Source of the DNA: Streptomyces stelliscabiei
GTDB lineage: Bacteria > Actinomycetota > Actinomycetes > Streptomycetales > Streptomycetaceae
Assembly: GCF_014873495.1 (NCBI RefSeq)
Contig: NZ_JADBGF010000001.1
Location: 6,696,001 to 6,760,000, forward strand
Reading direction: 5' to 3'
Length of the DNA stretch: 64,000 bases
Shown: positions 1-8,364 of the stretch, in pieces
How the letters are laid out: each line of letters begins with the position of its first letter
Position numbering within the stretch: position 1 is the stretch's first letter
The notes under the pieces: generated by a model
What the model saw: only the letters and a program-made list of their open reading frames with translations
What the model was told of the DNA's origin: nothing
Database searches by the model: none
Translations under genes and position numbers: made by a program

Positions 1-556
1 GCGTGCCGGGAAGCCGTCGGCGCAGGAGATCCACTGCGCGCGGTGCGTGGGCGCAGGTCAGAGCAGCGAGGCTGCGCCCGGCGGCCAGCAGCCAGGCGCG
101 CGGGCCGCGGCCGGGCAGCACCGTCGCACCGCGTGCGGTGGGAGACAGCAGCACCATGCCCCGTACTCGGGTCAGGTATTGGGGGTGCAGGGCGGTGAGT
201 TCCTGCAGGACGAGGGCGCCCAGGGAGTGGCCAGCGAGCACGAGCGGTCCGGTGGGGACGAGGCGGGTCAGGATCTGGTGCAGGTCGTCGGCGAGCTGTT
301 CGACCGTCAGCGGTGCCCGGCCTCGGGAGGTGTGGCCGTGCGCGCGCTGGTCGTAGCGCAGGACGCCCAGGCCCAGACCGGTCAGGTGCCGGGTGTGCAG
401 ACGCCACAGGTCGGCGGTGACGGACGCGCCGTGCACGAGGACGACCGTCGCGTCGTCGCGACGCGGGCGCACAGGCGTATCGCGGTAGACGGCCAGGGGT
501 GTGCCGTCCGCGGCGGAGACGGACAACACCTCAGTGACAGAAGGCGGATTGGGCAT
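1..556 (-). CDS. Alpha/beta hydrolase, 3' part outside window
   Basis: An alpha/beta-fold hydrolase, likely a soluble serine esterase or lipase-like enzyme; substrate unknown. The visible 185 codons run from an ATG at 556 with CGGAG about 9 nt upstream. In order they show the oxyanion-hole strand VVLVHGAS (about residues 38-45), a YDQRAHG turn and the nucleophile elbow GHSLG (about 115-119) carrying the catalytic Ser. The catalytic Asp and His would lie beyond the window edge. It is on the same strand as the element operon but separated from it by about 375 bp, so it may be chromosomal flank rather than cargo. The family is sure; the function is not. Confidence 0.88.
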   Translation of the reverse strand, partial: MPNPPSVTEVLSVSAADGTPLAVYRDTPVRPRRDDATVVLVHGASVTADLWRLHTRHLTGLGLGVLRYDQRAHGHTSRGRAPLTVEQLADDLHQILTRLVPTGPLVLAGHSLGALVLQELTALHPQYLTRVRGMVLLSPTARGATVLPGRGPRAWLLAAGRSLAALTCAHAPRAVDLLRRRLPGT

Positions 557-708
557 GGGAGGGAACTCCGGAAGGTGGATCGCTGGAGGGGCAGCCGTGC
601 GCTGCGTGAGCCGGGGGCGGAGCCAGCTGTTGGACACCGCACTGCGCTTGTCGCTGCGAGTGGGGCGTAGCGATACCGAGGACCCGCGACTCCGAGGGCC
701 CCGGACGT

Positions 709-876
709 TCAGCGCCGTACCGCTGTTGGGGGCGCCGCGAGGGTTAGCGGTGGCGTACCGAGGGCGGCGCAGCGGTGCGGGTGGCGGCGATGCCAGGGGC
801 TGTCCCAGCCGGTCCAGTCCGCCGCCAGCCAGGTGGCGCGGGCGACCAGGACGCGGTCCGCCGGGGCGAAGCTCAT
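709..876 (-). CDS. Small hypothetical ORF (55 aa) in the 557-933 gap
   Basis: The 557-933 interval has no clear gene. The best candidate is this ATG-started frame of 55 codons beginning MSFAPADRVLVARATWLAADW. It has only a weak GGGGGCGGG-like ribosome site and no recognised domain. It may be spurious; an alternative is that the interval is just the intergenic boundary of the element's left operon. Confidence 0.18.
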   Translation of the reverse strand: MSFAPADRVLVARATWLAADWTGWDSPWHRRHPHRCAALGTPPLTLAAPPTAVRR

Positions 877-933
877 CGTCTGCGACCCGCCCCCTGCTTC
901 GTTGCATGAGGGATCACGGCCGCTGCTCGGGCG

Positions 934-1746
934 CTAGCCGGGGGGCTTGTGCTGGGCGAGGGCACGCCGGCCTTCGGCGGTGACGTGGAGGCGCTGACCC
1001 TGGTGCAGGGGTGTCGTGGTGTCCACGTCGACGAGTTCTCGCTTGATCAGGGCGTTGAGGCTGGCGACGTTCACGGTGGCCCGGTCCTTGTCGATGGCCT
1101 TGAGCACGCCGTGCCGGCTGATTACGTAACGAGTGCCGCCTCCTGCGGACAGCCGGGCAAGGACGGCGTACTGGCTGGCCGTGATCTCCGGCACCGGTGT
1201 CTCCTGCTGCTGTTCGGAGTGCTGCTTCAGGTCCCGGGAGATACCACTGGCGAGGTAGTAGCAGCCGGTGTATGCCAGGTCGAGCCCGTGGGCGGCGTCC
1301 GCGAGGCGCTCCGCCATGGCGGGGACGGCCTCCGCGTGCCGTGCCGTGCGCACGGCTGCTTCATCGGCCGGCGGGCCGGGGAACGCGGCGCCCTCCAGAG
1401 GGTTGGCCTGCAGCGCGCCGGCCAAGTCGGACGCGGCGATACTGGCGGCGAAGACGACGGAGGCGAGCGCATCCAGGGACGGGCGGCTGCCGGGTACGGC
1501 GGCGTACTGGCTGCCGTCGAGGGCGGCCAGGCGTTCCATGGCCTGTTGGACCAGCTCGTTCGTGGCCAGGATCTTCGACGTGAGCTGCTGCCGGGCGTCG
1601 GTGCCGGGTGTGAGGGTGAGTGAGCGGCCTTCGCTGTGCAAGTCCTCGAAGGCGCTGCCGAGTTGCCGCAGGTGGGCGATCTCGGCTTGCAGGTCGATCT
1701 GGTGAATGGTGCTGCTCCGGGTGAGGGCCGGGGGCTTGGTGGTCAG
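934..1746 (-). CDS. Helical protein with C-terminal winged-helix domain; probable CTG start
   Basis: Unrecognised protein of 270 codons. The N-terminal two thirds are helical (IDLQAEIAHLRQLGSAF at about 20-36). The last 85 residues look like a winged helix (ITASQYAVLARLSAGGG ... LNALIKRELVDV ... LHVTAEGRRAL), the layout of a small regulator or DNA-binding protein. The first TTG in frame (1641) would cut off a clearly coding helix. A CTG at 1746 overlaps the upstream gene's stop as CTGA, mimicking the usual ATGA coupling here. An ATT at 1707 behind CGGAG is another candidate. It is a distant paralogue of the gene at 34711-35409 at the other side of the element. It is the last gene of the left operon. 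Confidence 0.7.
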   Translation of the reverse strand: MTTKPPALTRSSTIHQIDLQAEIAHLRQLGSAFEDLHSEGRSLTLTPGTDARQQLTSKILATNELVQQAMERLAALDGSQYAAVPGSRPSLDALASVVFAASIAASDLAGALQANPLEGAAFPGPPADEAAVRTARHAEAVPAMAERLADAAHGLDLAYTGCYYLASGISRDLKQHSEQQQETPVPEITASQYAVLARLSAGGGTRYVISRHGVLKAIDKDRATVNVASLNALIKRELVDVDTTTPLHQGQRLHVTAEGRRALAQHKPPG

Positions 1747-2339
1747 CGGCTGCGTCGGTGGGCCTGGTCCGGGGAGGGTGTCGCGGGCGTGGCTGGACGG
1801 CGGGAGGGCGCGGGCGGGATGTCCTGGAGGGTCGGGATCCCGAGGCCGACGCGCACGCTGGCGCCGAGTGTGTAGAGGTGGGATTCGGCACAGACCACCG
1901 CACCCAGGGCGTCGGATTCACCTAACTCGGCGGGAAGTGTGTACTCCCGCGTTGCCTTCGTCGGGGTGAAGCCGTGCTGGATGAGGACATCCCTGGCCCG
2001 GTCGGTGATCGCGGTGGCGGTGACGGTGCCATCGTGGAAGCGCATGGTCGCCTCGGGCTCGGCGTCGGTGGTGAGGGGGTAGCGCGTGGTCCAGGCGAGG
2101 TCGACGAGGTCCATGGTGTGGGACAGGAGCCCGTAGAAGGCGACGCCGGCGCGCTCATGTGCGTCCTCGGCGGTCCCGGGCGGCAGGAGGTAGAGGGTGC
2201 GGCCCTGGTGCTGGCGGGCTGTGAAGCCTGCTGCGGTCAGGTGTCGGGCGGCGTTGCGGATGGGGCGGTTGAGGACGGCGAACGTCCATCCGTCATCGGT
2301 CGAGCCGATGAAGACGTCGTGGTGGTCGGTGATGGCTAT
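1743..2339 (-). CDS. GF-module protein with two module copies; start unresolved
   Basis: Unrecognised protein with an internal duplication: VFIGSTDDGWTF ... AARHLTAAGFTARQ ... LYLLPPG, then TVTATAITDRARDVLIQ HGFTPTK ... YTLPAEL. Each half is the GF module seen in many proteins of this element (strand, Ax2-4L helix, A/HGF turn, Y/LxLP strand, second helix). Coding signal extends upstream to about 2339, but no ATG, GTG or TTG is in that frame before ATG 2114. An ATG at 2346 lies one base out of frame. Either one extra base sits near 2340 or a non-standard start (ATA/ATC) is used. It sits just downstream of the coupling-protein gene. Confidence 0.65.
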   Translation of the reverse strand: MAITDHHDVFIGSTDDGWTFAVLNRPIRNAARHLTAAGFTARQHQGRTLYLLPPGTAEDAHERAGVAFYGLLSHTMDLVDLAWTTRYPLTTDAEPEATMRFHDGTVTATAITDRARDVLIQHGFTPTKATREYTLPAELGESDALGAVVCAESHLYTLGASVRVGLGIPTLQDIPPAPSRRPATPATPSPDQAHRRSR

Positions 2340-2403
2340 CGGTCATCCCGGTGGCTGGGTACAGGTGGGGCAGCCCGGCGGGGTGCTCGGGCGTGGTGGG
2401 TGG

Positions 2404-4200
2404 TCAGGCGGCGGGGCCGTAGTCGCTTTGCTGCGGGGCGTGCTTGGCGACGGCGCGGGCGGTGATGGCCTCCGATGCGCGGGCAGAGGCGGCAGTCAGC
2501 GCGTCGGCGTCGGGCTCCGCGTACCAGGGGCGCAGGTCGAGCATGGCGGCGCGCATGCCGGTGGCGAAGCACAGGGCGGTGCCCTTGGGCAGGGCGCGGA
2601 TCGCGTCCGCGGGCAGGATCCGTTCCTGCCGCATCGACACGGAGGTCGACTTCCCCGAGTCGGAGATGGAGGTCGAGGTGGTCTCCACGTCGTGGTCGCC
2701 GATGAGGCGGGAGAGCTTGTCGGCGAAGTCGGGATCGTCGATGCCGGAGCCGATCACCTTGACGGTGCTCGCGGACCACATGGCGTCCATGCCCGCGTCT
2801 CCCCAGACTTTCTGGCCCTGGCGGTAGGACTGCAGGATCGTGATGGGGATGATGCCGCGCGAGCCCAAGTGGCTGTACAGGTCGGGCAGATCGGAGATCT
2901 TGCAGACGTTGGCAGCCTCGTCGAGGATCGCGAGCATCGGCGGGTCGAGCCGTCCGCCGGCGCGCTCGGCCTGCGCGGTCGCAGCGCGCATGACGGAGTC
3001 CGCGCACGCCGCGATCAGGGCACTAGCGCCGCCGCCACCGTCCTTCGACAGCAGGTACAGAGTGTCCGTGGACGAGACGAACTCCGACGGCCGGAACTCG
3101 GACACGTCCTTCTGCGGGGTGACCCACGCCGCGATATCGCTGTTGAGGAGGGCTGCGGCGTACTGCCGGGCGGTTTCGTAGATGCCGTCCCGGGTTTCGG
3201 GCGGTCCTTCGACGGTGCCCTTGAGTTGGGCGGCCACCGCGGTGAACTGGTGGTCGCGCAGGATATCGAGAGGAGTGCGGTCGGCGGGAAAGGCCAGCCA
3301 CTGCATGACGTCGGTGATGGGCCGTTCATCGAGAGCCGCGGCGAGGAACAACTGCGACAGGATGTTGCTGCCGGCCTTGGACCAGAAGTCGCCCTGCTGG
3401 CTGGCGTCCACGGAAGCCGCGAGGAAGTGGCCAGCCAGACGGCCTGCGCCGTCGAGGGTCCTGGCGTCAGCGAGCGGATTCCACCACATCTCCCGTTCGG
3501 CGTGGGCGATCTGCTGCGGGTCCATCGACCACGTCCGGCCGGTCCTCTGCCGTGCGTCGAGGGTGGCGGTGTAGGCGTCGCCGGCGGCCTTGTTGGAGGT
3601 CAGCAGGACGGGGCCGGGCGCGGCGAGGATCGAGGGGATCGCGAGCGAGGTGGTCTTGCCGGAGCGGGGCGCCATGATGGCGACGGCGACGTCCTCGTAC
3701 CCCATGCGGACCTCGTGGCGGCTGCCCTGGAGGTTGCCGAGGAGGATGCCGGTGTCGGCGGCATCGATGTGCTTGTCGTCCTTCAGGCTGGGGCGCAGGG
3801 AGCGGGCCTTGGCGGTGATCGCCCGGGCCATCAGCGGCTCGATGTCCTTCGCCTTGGCCATGCCGGCGATCTTCTTCTTCCGGCCCCTGCCGGAGTTCTT
3901 GTGTCGTGACCAGACGACTGCGGCGGTGAGGACGAGGGCGATCATCACGGTGACGGGGATGATGCGGGCACCGATGAGCAGGGTCGTTTCTCCGGCGGTG
4001 GGCCAGAGCTGGCCGGGGTGCAGGAGGGCGTTGATGGGCTGGTACGGCGCCCAGGGACCGGAGTGGGTGGCCCAGGCGGCGAGGTTGCCGCACAGCCAGG
4101 CGAGGTTGGACAGGGGGACGGCGATTGCGAGGGCGCCGAGGAGCACCTTGAAGGCGATGTCGTAGCCGTCGCTGCTGGCGGAGGGGGAGGCGTGGGGCAA
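2404..4200 (-). CDS. Type IV secretion coupling protein, VirD4/TraG family
   Basis: Membrane-anchored ATPase that presents the DNA-relaxase complex to the conjugation channel. At 598 aa it is typical in length. Two hydrophobic segments (about 16-45 and 73-97) are followed by a basic linker, then Walker A APRSGKTTS (177-185), and Walker B LAILDEAAN (423-431), followed by YSHLGSRGI and ITILQSYRQG, typical of the TraG/TraD C-terminal half. A Gly/Lys-rich stretch RGRKKK follows the membrane segments. It is in the left operon, well away from the other secretion genes at 22-31 kb. No frameshift is seen. Confidence 0.93.
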   Translation of the reverse strand: MPHASPSASSDGYDIAFKVLLGALAIAVPLSNLAWLCGNLAAWATHSGPWAPYQPINALLHPGQLWPTAGETTLLIGARIIPVTVMIALVLTAAVVWSRHKNSGRGRKKKIAGMAKAKDIEPLMARAITAKARSLRPSLKDDKHIDAADTGILLGNLQGSRHEVRMGYEDVAVAIMAPRSGKTTSLAIPSILAAPGPVLLTSNKAAGDAYTATLDARQRTGRTWSMDPQQIAHAEREMWWNPLADARTLDGAGRLAGHFLAASVDASQQGDFWSKAGSNILSQLFLAAALDERPITDVMQWLAFPADRTPLDILRDHQFTAVAAQLKGTVEGPPETRDGIYETARQYAAALLNSDIAAWVTPQKDVSEFRPSEFVSSTDTLYLLSKDGGGGASALIAACADSVMRAATAQAERAGGRLDPPMLAILDEAANVCKISDLPDLYSHLGSRGIIPITILQSYRQGQKVWGDAGMDAMWSASTVKVIGSGIDDPDFADKLSRLIGDHDVETTSTSISDSGKSTSVSMRQERILPADAIRALPKGTALCFATGMRAAMLDLRPWYAEPDADALTAASARASEAITARAVAKHAPQQSDYGPAA

Positions 4201-4229
4201 GGGCGGGATTCCGGGGTTAGGGGTGTGGC

Positions 4230-5000
4230 CTAGTCAGCGCGTACGGCGCGGTGGCGGCTGCGGCCGACGCGGTGGCAGCGAGGGCGCGCCACGCCGGCGG
4301 CGGGCGGCGAGGTCTTGGACGCGCTGCTCCAGCGGATCCAGCCCGCCCAGCTGGCCCGTCGGAGCGGGGGCCGTCTGGAGGTGGGACGGGCCTGGAAGGG
4401 GAGGGCGAGCGGGTCGCGGCGCAGCGGTGCGGGGTCGGTGAGGGCGCTGGTGAAGGCGGCGACCAGGTGGAGCGGGGTGTCGGCGCCGAGGTGGGCGCGC
4501 CAGATCACTGTGTCGGGGTCGCCGGGCAGGGAGGTGGTGACGAACCAGCTGCCTTGCCCCTGGACGGCGCGCTCGACACGGACGGGGCTGTCGGGGGACG
4601 AGGCCGAGACGTCGGAGTGTTCCAGCCAGCCGGCCGCGTACAGGATCTCGAAGGGATCACTCGCCGCCGCTTCGGGGGCGGGCTTGGTGAGGGCGTCGGT
4701 GAACGCGGCGAGGATCTCGACCGGGAGGCGCGCCCCGAACCGGGCGTACCAGGCGGGGTGTTCGTCGGTGGGGGCGTGGAGGATCGTCCACCACGGCTCG
4801 TCCGGGTCCGGGTACAGGCTCAGCTCGGCCTGCTGGTCGGGCCGGACCAGATGGATGGTCGGGGAGAGCGGAGTGTGGTCGTAGCGCCATCCGCCGGCCT
4901 GGTGGAGGGCCACGGTGACCCAGCGCGGGTCCCCGCCCCCGGCCAGGCAGGGCGGGGTGACGAGGAGTTCGTCGGCCGCATCGTGAGGCAGGAAACGCAT
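4230..5000 (-). CDS. DUF317 protein (two DUF317 copies)
   Basis: Streptomyces-specific DUF317 protein, function unknown. The ATG at 5000 follows a perfect GGAGGT 7 nt upstream, so longer frames are ignored. Residues about 9-120 form copy one (LLVTPPCLAGGGDPRWVTVAL ... WWTILHAPTDEHPAWYARFG, VEILAAFTDALTKPAP). About 124-210 form copy two (PFEILYAAGWLEH ... VIWRAHLGADTPLHLVAAFTSALTDPAP). The tail is basic and low-complexity. It follows the coupling protein by only 29 bp in gene order and is one of five DUF317 genes in the element. Confidence 0.88.
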   Translation of the reverse strand: MRFLPHDAADELLVTPPCLAGGGDPRWVTVALHQAGGWRYDHTPLSPTIHLVRPDQQAELSLYPDPDEPWWTILHAPTDEHPAWYARFGARLPVEILAAFTDALTKPAPEAAASDPFEILYAAGWLEHSDVSASSPDSPVRVERAVQGQGSWFVTTSLPGDPDTVIWRAHLGADTPLHLVAAFTSALTDPAPLRRDPLALPFQARPTSRRPPLRRASWAGWIRWSSASKTSPPAAGVARPRCHRVGRSRHRAVRAD

Positions 5001-5005
5001 GCGGC

Positions 5006-5620
5006 TCACCTCCGTGCCACGGGCGTCGCGGCAGCGGAGGCCGTTGGGGCGGGTCGAGGTGCGACGGCTTCCAGACGAGGCGGGGTGCGTTGGGTCGTCG
5101 CGTGGATGGTGAGGATCACGGGGGCGTGCAGGGCCAGCTCGTTGAGTGAATGCCATGCCTCTGCGTTGCGGGCGTCGATGAGGTCGTCGTACGCCTGTGT
5201 CCCCGGCCGGGCGGAGAGTGGCAGGTCGTCGAGGCGGGCGCGATAGTCCTCTTCGAAGGCGTCGAGCTGGTCGAGGGCGTGTTCGGCGTTCGCTAGGTGC
5301 CAAGGCCAGTGGGACTGGACGGCCCGGGCGGGGAGCTGCTGGAGCTGGACTTCGGCGGTGGAGATCAGCTCGCGGGCGAAGGGGCGGATCTGTGCGGCGG
5401 CGATCCAGGTGTCGGCGTCGCGGCGGGCGGCGCGCCGCCCGTAGGTCTCGTCGTCGTACGGCCAGCTGTCGGGGTCGGTGTGCTGGTCGGAGTAGGTGTC
5501 CCACGCGGCCAGGATCTGTTCGCCGGTGTGGAGGAACGCGGCGAGTTGGTCGAGGCGCTGCTGATGGATGGCGCTCGGAGGTGAGGGTGGGGAGGCCACA
5601 GGGGGTCTTTCATCAGTCAT
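5006..5620 (-). CDS. Hypothetical all-helical protein
   Basis: Unrecognised 204-aa soluble protein, predicted nearly all helix (HQQRLDQLAAFLHTGEQIL, PFARELISTAEVQLQQLPA, ALDQLDAFEEDYRARLDDL), with a Pro/Ala/Arg-rich tail. Its ATG overlaps the TGA of the next gene upstream (ATGA at 5617-5620), so the two are translationally coupled. It is followed 5 bp later by a DUF317 gene. Its position between two DUF317 genes suggests these proteins act together, but this is inference. Confidence 0.75.
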   Translation of the reverse strand: MTDERPPVASPPSPPSAIHQQRLDQLAAFLHTGEQILAAWDTYSDQHTDPDSWPYDDETYGRRAARRDADTWIAAAQIRPFARELISTAEVQLQQLPARAVQSHWPWHLANAEHALDQLDAFEEDYRARLDDLPLSARPGTQAYDDLIDARNAEAWHSLNELALHAPVILTIHATTQRTPPRLEAVAPRPAPTASAAATPVARR

Positions 5621-6483
5621 CGGGTGCGGGCCGCCGAGGAGTTGGAGGCGCCGACGTGAGCCGAGGAGGGGGTGGTGTCCAGCCGCTGACGGCGTCGCGC
5701 GGCGCGGACCTGGGCCTGGATGTGCTTGAGGCGCTGCTGGTGAGCGTCGGCGACATCCGTGCCGGTCCGGCTGGTTCGCTCGTGCTGGACGTCGTGGTGC
5801 CAGTTGTGCCGGCCCCAGCCGCGCAGCAGCGGTTCGGCGCTGGTCAAGGCGGCGATGAAGCCGGCGATGGTCTGCGCGGGGGCGTGTCCGTCGAGCCAGC
5901 CGCTCCAGACCGGGCGACCGTCGAAAGCGGACTCGGCGGCGTCGGCGGGGTACTCCCGGGTGCGGATCCGCCAGGAGAACGAGGAGGAGATCTCGTCGTC
6001 GTAGGGGCGGCTGTATTCAACGACCGCCCGTCGGTCGAGCGAGCGGGCCTCGAAGCCGGTTCCGTTCTCGCTCTGGCTGACGCTCCAGCCCGCTGTGTGG
6101 AATAGGTCCCACGGATCGGGCGGGTCCGCAGGGGCAGGGGTGAGGAGGGTGTCGGTGAGTCCGGCCAGGATCTCGGCCGGGACCTGTTGGGTGAACGAGG
6201 CATACCAACTACGGGAGTTGGGCGGGTCGACCGTCAGGCGCCACCAGCTGCTGGACGGGTTGAACTGGGGTGCGGCTTGCAGCCGGGCCTGCAGGTCGGG
6301 GCTGGTGACCTCAGTCTCGGGGGAAGCCGGGTCGGAGGTGATGGTCCAGCCGGCGGCGAGCAGGGCGTGGGTGACGTGGCGGGCGTCGCCGGGACCTGCG
6401 AGGTGCCGGGGGCTGGTGGAATGAAGGATCGTCGACTCGTGGTCGCGTCTGAAGCTGGCCAACTGCCGCTCGGTCACTGGCAT
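5617..6483 (-). CDS. DUF317 protein (two DUF317 copies)
   Basis: A 288-aa DUF317 protein. The ATG at 6483 is chosen because it follows GGGAG closely and because the frame upstream is Arg/Pro-rich non-coding. Copy one spans about 22-125 (SPRHLAGPGDARHVTHALLAAGW ... SSWWRLTVDPPNSRSWYASF, VPAEILAGLTDTLLTPAP). Copy two spans about 128-225 (DPWDLFHTAGWSVSQSENG ... PVWSGWLDGHAPAQTIAGF). The tail is helical and basic (HQQRLKHIQAQVRAARRRQR). Coupled by overlap both upstream (10 bp) and downstream (ATGA). Confidence 0.87.
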   Translation of the reverse strand: MPVTERQLASFRRDHESTILHSTSPRHLAGPGDARHVTHALLAAGWTITSDPASPETEVTSPDLQARLQAAPQFNPSSSWWRLTVDPPNSRSWYASFTQQVPAEILAGLTDTLLTPAPADPPDPWDLFHTAGWSVSQSENGTGFEARSLDRRAVVEYSRPYDDEISSSFSWRIRTREYPADAAESAFDGRPVWSGWLDGHAPAQTIAGFIAALTSAEPLLRGWGRHNWHHDVQHERTSRTGTDVADAHQQRLKHIQAQVRAARRRQRLDTTPSSAHVGASNSSAARTR

Positions 6484-6845
6484 ACGCCGCTCCCACTTCC
6501 TTGACCGTGTCCCGTACGGGGCTCCAGCGCGCGCAGTGCGTTGTGCAGGGGTTGGCGCAGCTGGTCCACGGCGTCGGCGGCGTCGAAATACTCGCCTACC
6601 AGGCTGGCGACCGTCCGGTCCCAGGGGACAGCGGCGTGCTGGGCCAGGAGCCGGGAGACTTCGCGGAGGGGCAGAGCCAGCCGTGTGATGAGGCCGTGGT
6701 CGGCGTCGAGGAGCGGGCCTAGCAGCACGCCGGCTTCGGCCGGGTGGGGGCTGGTGTGCAGATGGGCGGTGAGCTGGCACAGGCTGTGAACAGCCCTGTG
6801 TATATCTTCGGCCGTCAGGGTGTCGTCGCAGGTCGGGGCAGTCAT
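6474..6845 (-). CDS. Small helical hypothetical protein
   Basis: Unrecognised 123-aa protein, mostly helix (DIHRAVHSLCQLTAHLHTSP, LPLREVSRLLAQHAAV, VASLVGEYFDAADAVDQLRQ). It resembles in layout the product of 7710-8099 and the helical genes at 16929, 18901 and 20044. Each sits next to a DUF317 or GF/LPG-module gene. Its stop overlaps the next DUF317 gene by 10 bp. Confidence 0.72.
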   Translation of the reverse strand: MTAPTCDDTLTAEDIHRAVHSLCQLTAHLHTSPHPAEAGVLLGPLLDADHGLITRLALPLREVSRLLAQHAAVPWDRTVASLVGEYFDAADAVDQLRQPLHNALRALEPRTGHGQGSGSGVCQ

Positions 6846-6897
6846 GAACCTCCTCGCAAAGGGGTCTCACTTGTGGGTGGGGTGAGGCTGCTGGTGG

Positions 6898-7713
6898 TCA
6901 GCGGCGTTGGCCCGCGGCCGTGGCGTGAGGGCCTGCTGCGCGGCGCTGGTTTCGCGGGTGGGTGGTGGCGAAGCGGGCCCAGGTCGCGGCGCGGGCGGCG
7001 GCGACACGGGCCTGCTGCCAGGCGGTGAGCTGGGAGGGCAGGACCGACACGGACGTCGTGCGGACCCGGCTGGTGGGAGGGACGTGGCCGCGTGGACGCA
7101 TCACCGGCTGCGGGTCGGCCAGCGCTGTGGCGAATGCCTCGATGAGGTGCAGTGGCGTGGTCGGGGTGAACACGGCGTCCCAGACCTGGCCGTGCTCGGT
7201 ACGGGCACCGGCCCACCACACCGCCTGACCGCGCTCGTCCTGGCAGTACCGAAGCCAGCTGTTGTTGTCGGGGTGGACCGCCTCGTACGACTGGTCCTCG
7301 CCGCGCTCGCTCGTCCAGCCCTGCTGCTCCAGCAGTGCCCAGGCGTTGGGCGCGTGCGCGGCGCGGGGCTGGGTGAGGGCGTCGGTGACGCCGGCCACGA
7401 CCTCCACCGGAGTCCGCCGCCCGAGCGTCGCGTGCCACGCCGGCGCTGTACCGGTGGCGTGGCCGGAGATGGTCCAGCCGCCGGGCTGGGTGTGCGGGTC
7501 GTATCCGATGCGGACGGTGCGGTCGGGGCTGTCGAAGACGACGGAGCCGCCGGAGCGGGAGGCGTCCTTCCAGCCGGAGGCGCGCAGGAACTCGGTGACG
7601 TGCCCGAGGTTGCCGCCGCCGGCGAGATGGCGGGGTTCGATGAGGTAGTGCTGCTCGGCCTGCTCGCCCCCGGAGCGCCGGCCACCCCAGCTGGCCCACT
7701 GGTTTCGTCTCAT
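6898..7713 (-). CDS. DUF317 protein (two DUF317 copies)
   Basis: A 271-aa DUF317 protein. Copy one lies at about 20-115 (YLIEPRHLAGGGNLGHVTEFL ... GGWTISGHATGTAPAWHATLG, VEVVAGVTDALTQPR), copy two at about 120-215 (NAWALLEQQGWTSERGEDQ ... WWAGARTEHGQVWDAVF, PLHLIEAFATALADPQP). The tail holds a helix ending in basic residues. The ATG overlaps the previous gene's stop (ATGA at 7710-7713). Function unknown; the repeated use of this family in one operon is notable. Confidence 0.88.
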   Translation of the reverse strand: MRRNQWASWGGRRSGGEQAEQHYLIEPRHLAGGGNLGHVTEFLRASGWKDASRSGGSVVFDSPDRTVRIGYDPHTQPGGWTISGHATGTAPAWHATLGRRTPVEVVAGVTDALTQPRAAHAPNAWALLEQQGWTSERGEDQSYEAVHPDNNSWLRYCQDERGQAVWWAGARTEHGQVWDAVFTPTTPLHLIEAFATALADPQPVMRPRGHVPPTSRVRTTSVSVLPSQLTAWQQARVAAARAATWARFATTHPRNQRRAAGPHATAAGQRR

Positions 7714-8099
7714 CGGCGCCTCCGGACGACCATGGCGGAGGGGACCGGCTTCGGCGTGGTCGAGGGGGCCGGGGCCACGGTGGAGGCGAGGGCGTCGAGC
7801 ACGTCGGTGTGCTCGTCCAAGTCCCCACCGACGCTGTGGAGTTCATTGGCGGCACGGCCGACGGCGAGCCAGACCTCGGGCGGGAGGATGCCCAGTTCGG
7901 AGGTGTGCTTGGCGAACCGGGAGCCGGTTTCCATCAGGTGGGTGACGTGGCCGAGGATGCCGACGTCGCGGTCGAGGACGGTGGCGAGGATGTGGGCGGC
8001 CTCACGCGGCGGTGCCTGGGCGAGGTACTGGCTGAGCTGGCCGATCTGGGCGGCGATGGCGCGGGCGAAGGGGACGGGGTCGAGGGACGGGTCGGTCAC
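7710..8099 (-). CDS. Small helical hypothetical protein
   Basis: Unrecognised 129-aa protein started at GTG 8099, three bases after AGGAGG. The frame upstream is a low-quality Arg/Pro/Ser shadow. It is predicted all-helical (FARAIAAQIGQLSQYLAQ, EAAHILATVLDRDVGILGHV, VWLAVGRAANELHSVGGDLD). Same size and layout as 6474-6845. Coupled by ATGA to a DUF317 gene, repeating the helical-then-DUF317 order of that pair. Confidence 0.72.
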   Translation of the reverse strand: MTDPSLDPVPFARAIAAQIGQLSQYLAQAPPREAAHILATVLDRDVGILGHVTHLMETGSRFAKHTSELGILPPEVWLAVGRAANELHSVGGDLDEHTDVLDALASTVAPAPSTTPKPVPSAMVVRRRR

Positions 8100-8124
8100 G
8101 GGCCTCCTGGCGACAGGGCGGGGG

Positions 8125-8316
8125 TCAGGTGTGGTGGCTGAGGCGGCGGGATTCATCCAGCGTGGCTTCCGGCCGGCCTCCGGCCAGCGGGCTGACGTGG
8201 CCGGGGTGGCGCACGATGCAGGCGCGCAGGTAGCGGCGGAAGAGGAAGACGGCCAGACGAGGCCGGCGCTCGGCGGTGATCGGCGGCGGTGTGGGGCGAG
8301 GGAATGTGCGGGGTAC
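8125..8316 (-). CDS. Short basic protein without a standard start codon
   Basis: A 63-codon frame, ITAERRPRLAVFLFRRYLRA then CIVRHPGHVSPLAGG, ends in TGA at 8125. It looks coding and fills the gap between two operon genes. No ATG, GTG, TTG or CTG lies between the previous gene's stop and this stretch. An AGGAG motif is spaced 6 nt before GTA at 8316, where a start would be expected. It may use a non-standard start, may have lost its start by mutation, or may be chance. Confidence 0.35.
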   Translation of the reverse strand, partial: VPRTFPRPTPPPITAERRPRLAVFLFRRYLRACIVRHPGHVSPLAGGRPEATLDESRRLSHHT

Positions 8317-8364
8317 GGAAAGCTCCTGAACGGGGTGGTGCGGTGCACGTCGAGGGCGTGCGGC

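Noticed and set aside
2197..3909. 570-codon plus-strand frame antisense to the coupling protein
   Set aside because: No motifs and Gly/Val-rich composition; opposite strand is a clear VirD4/TraG.
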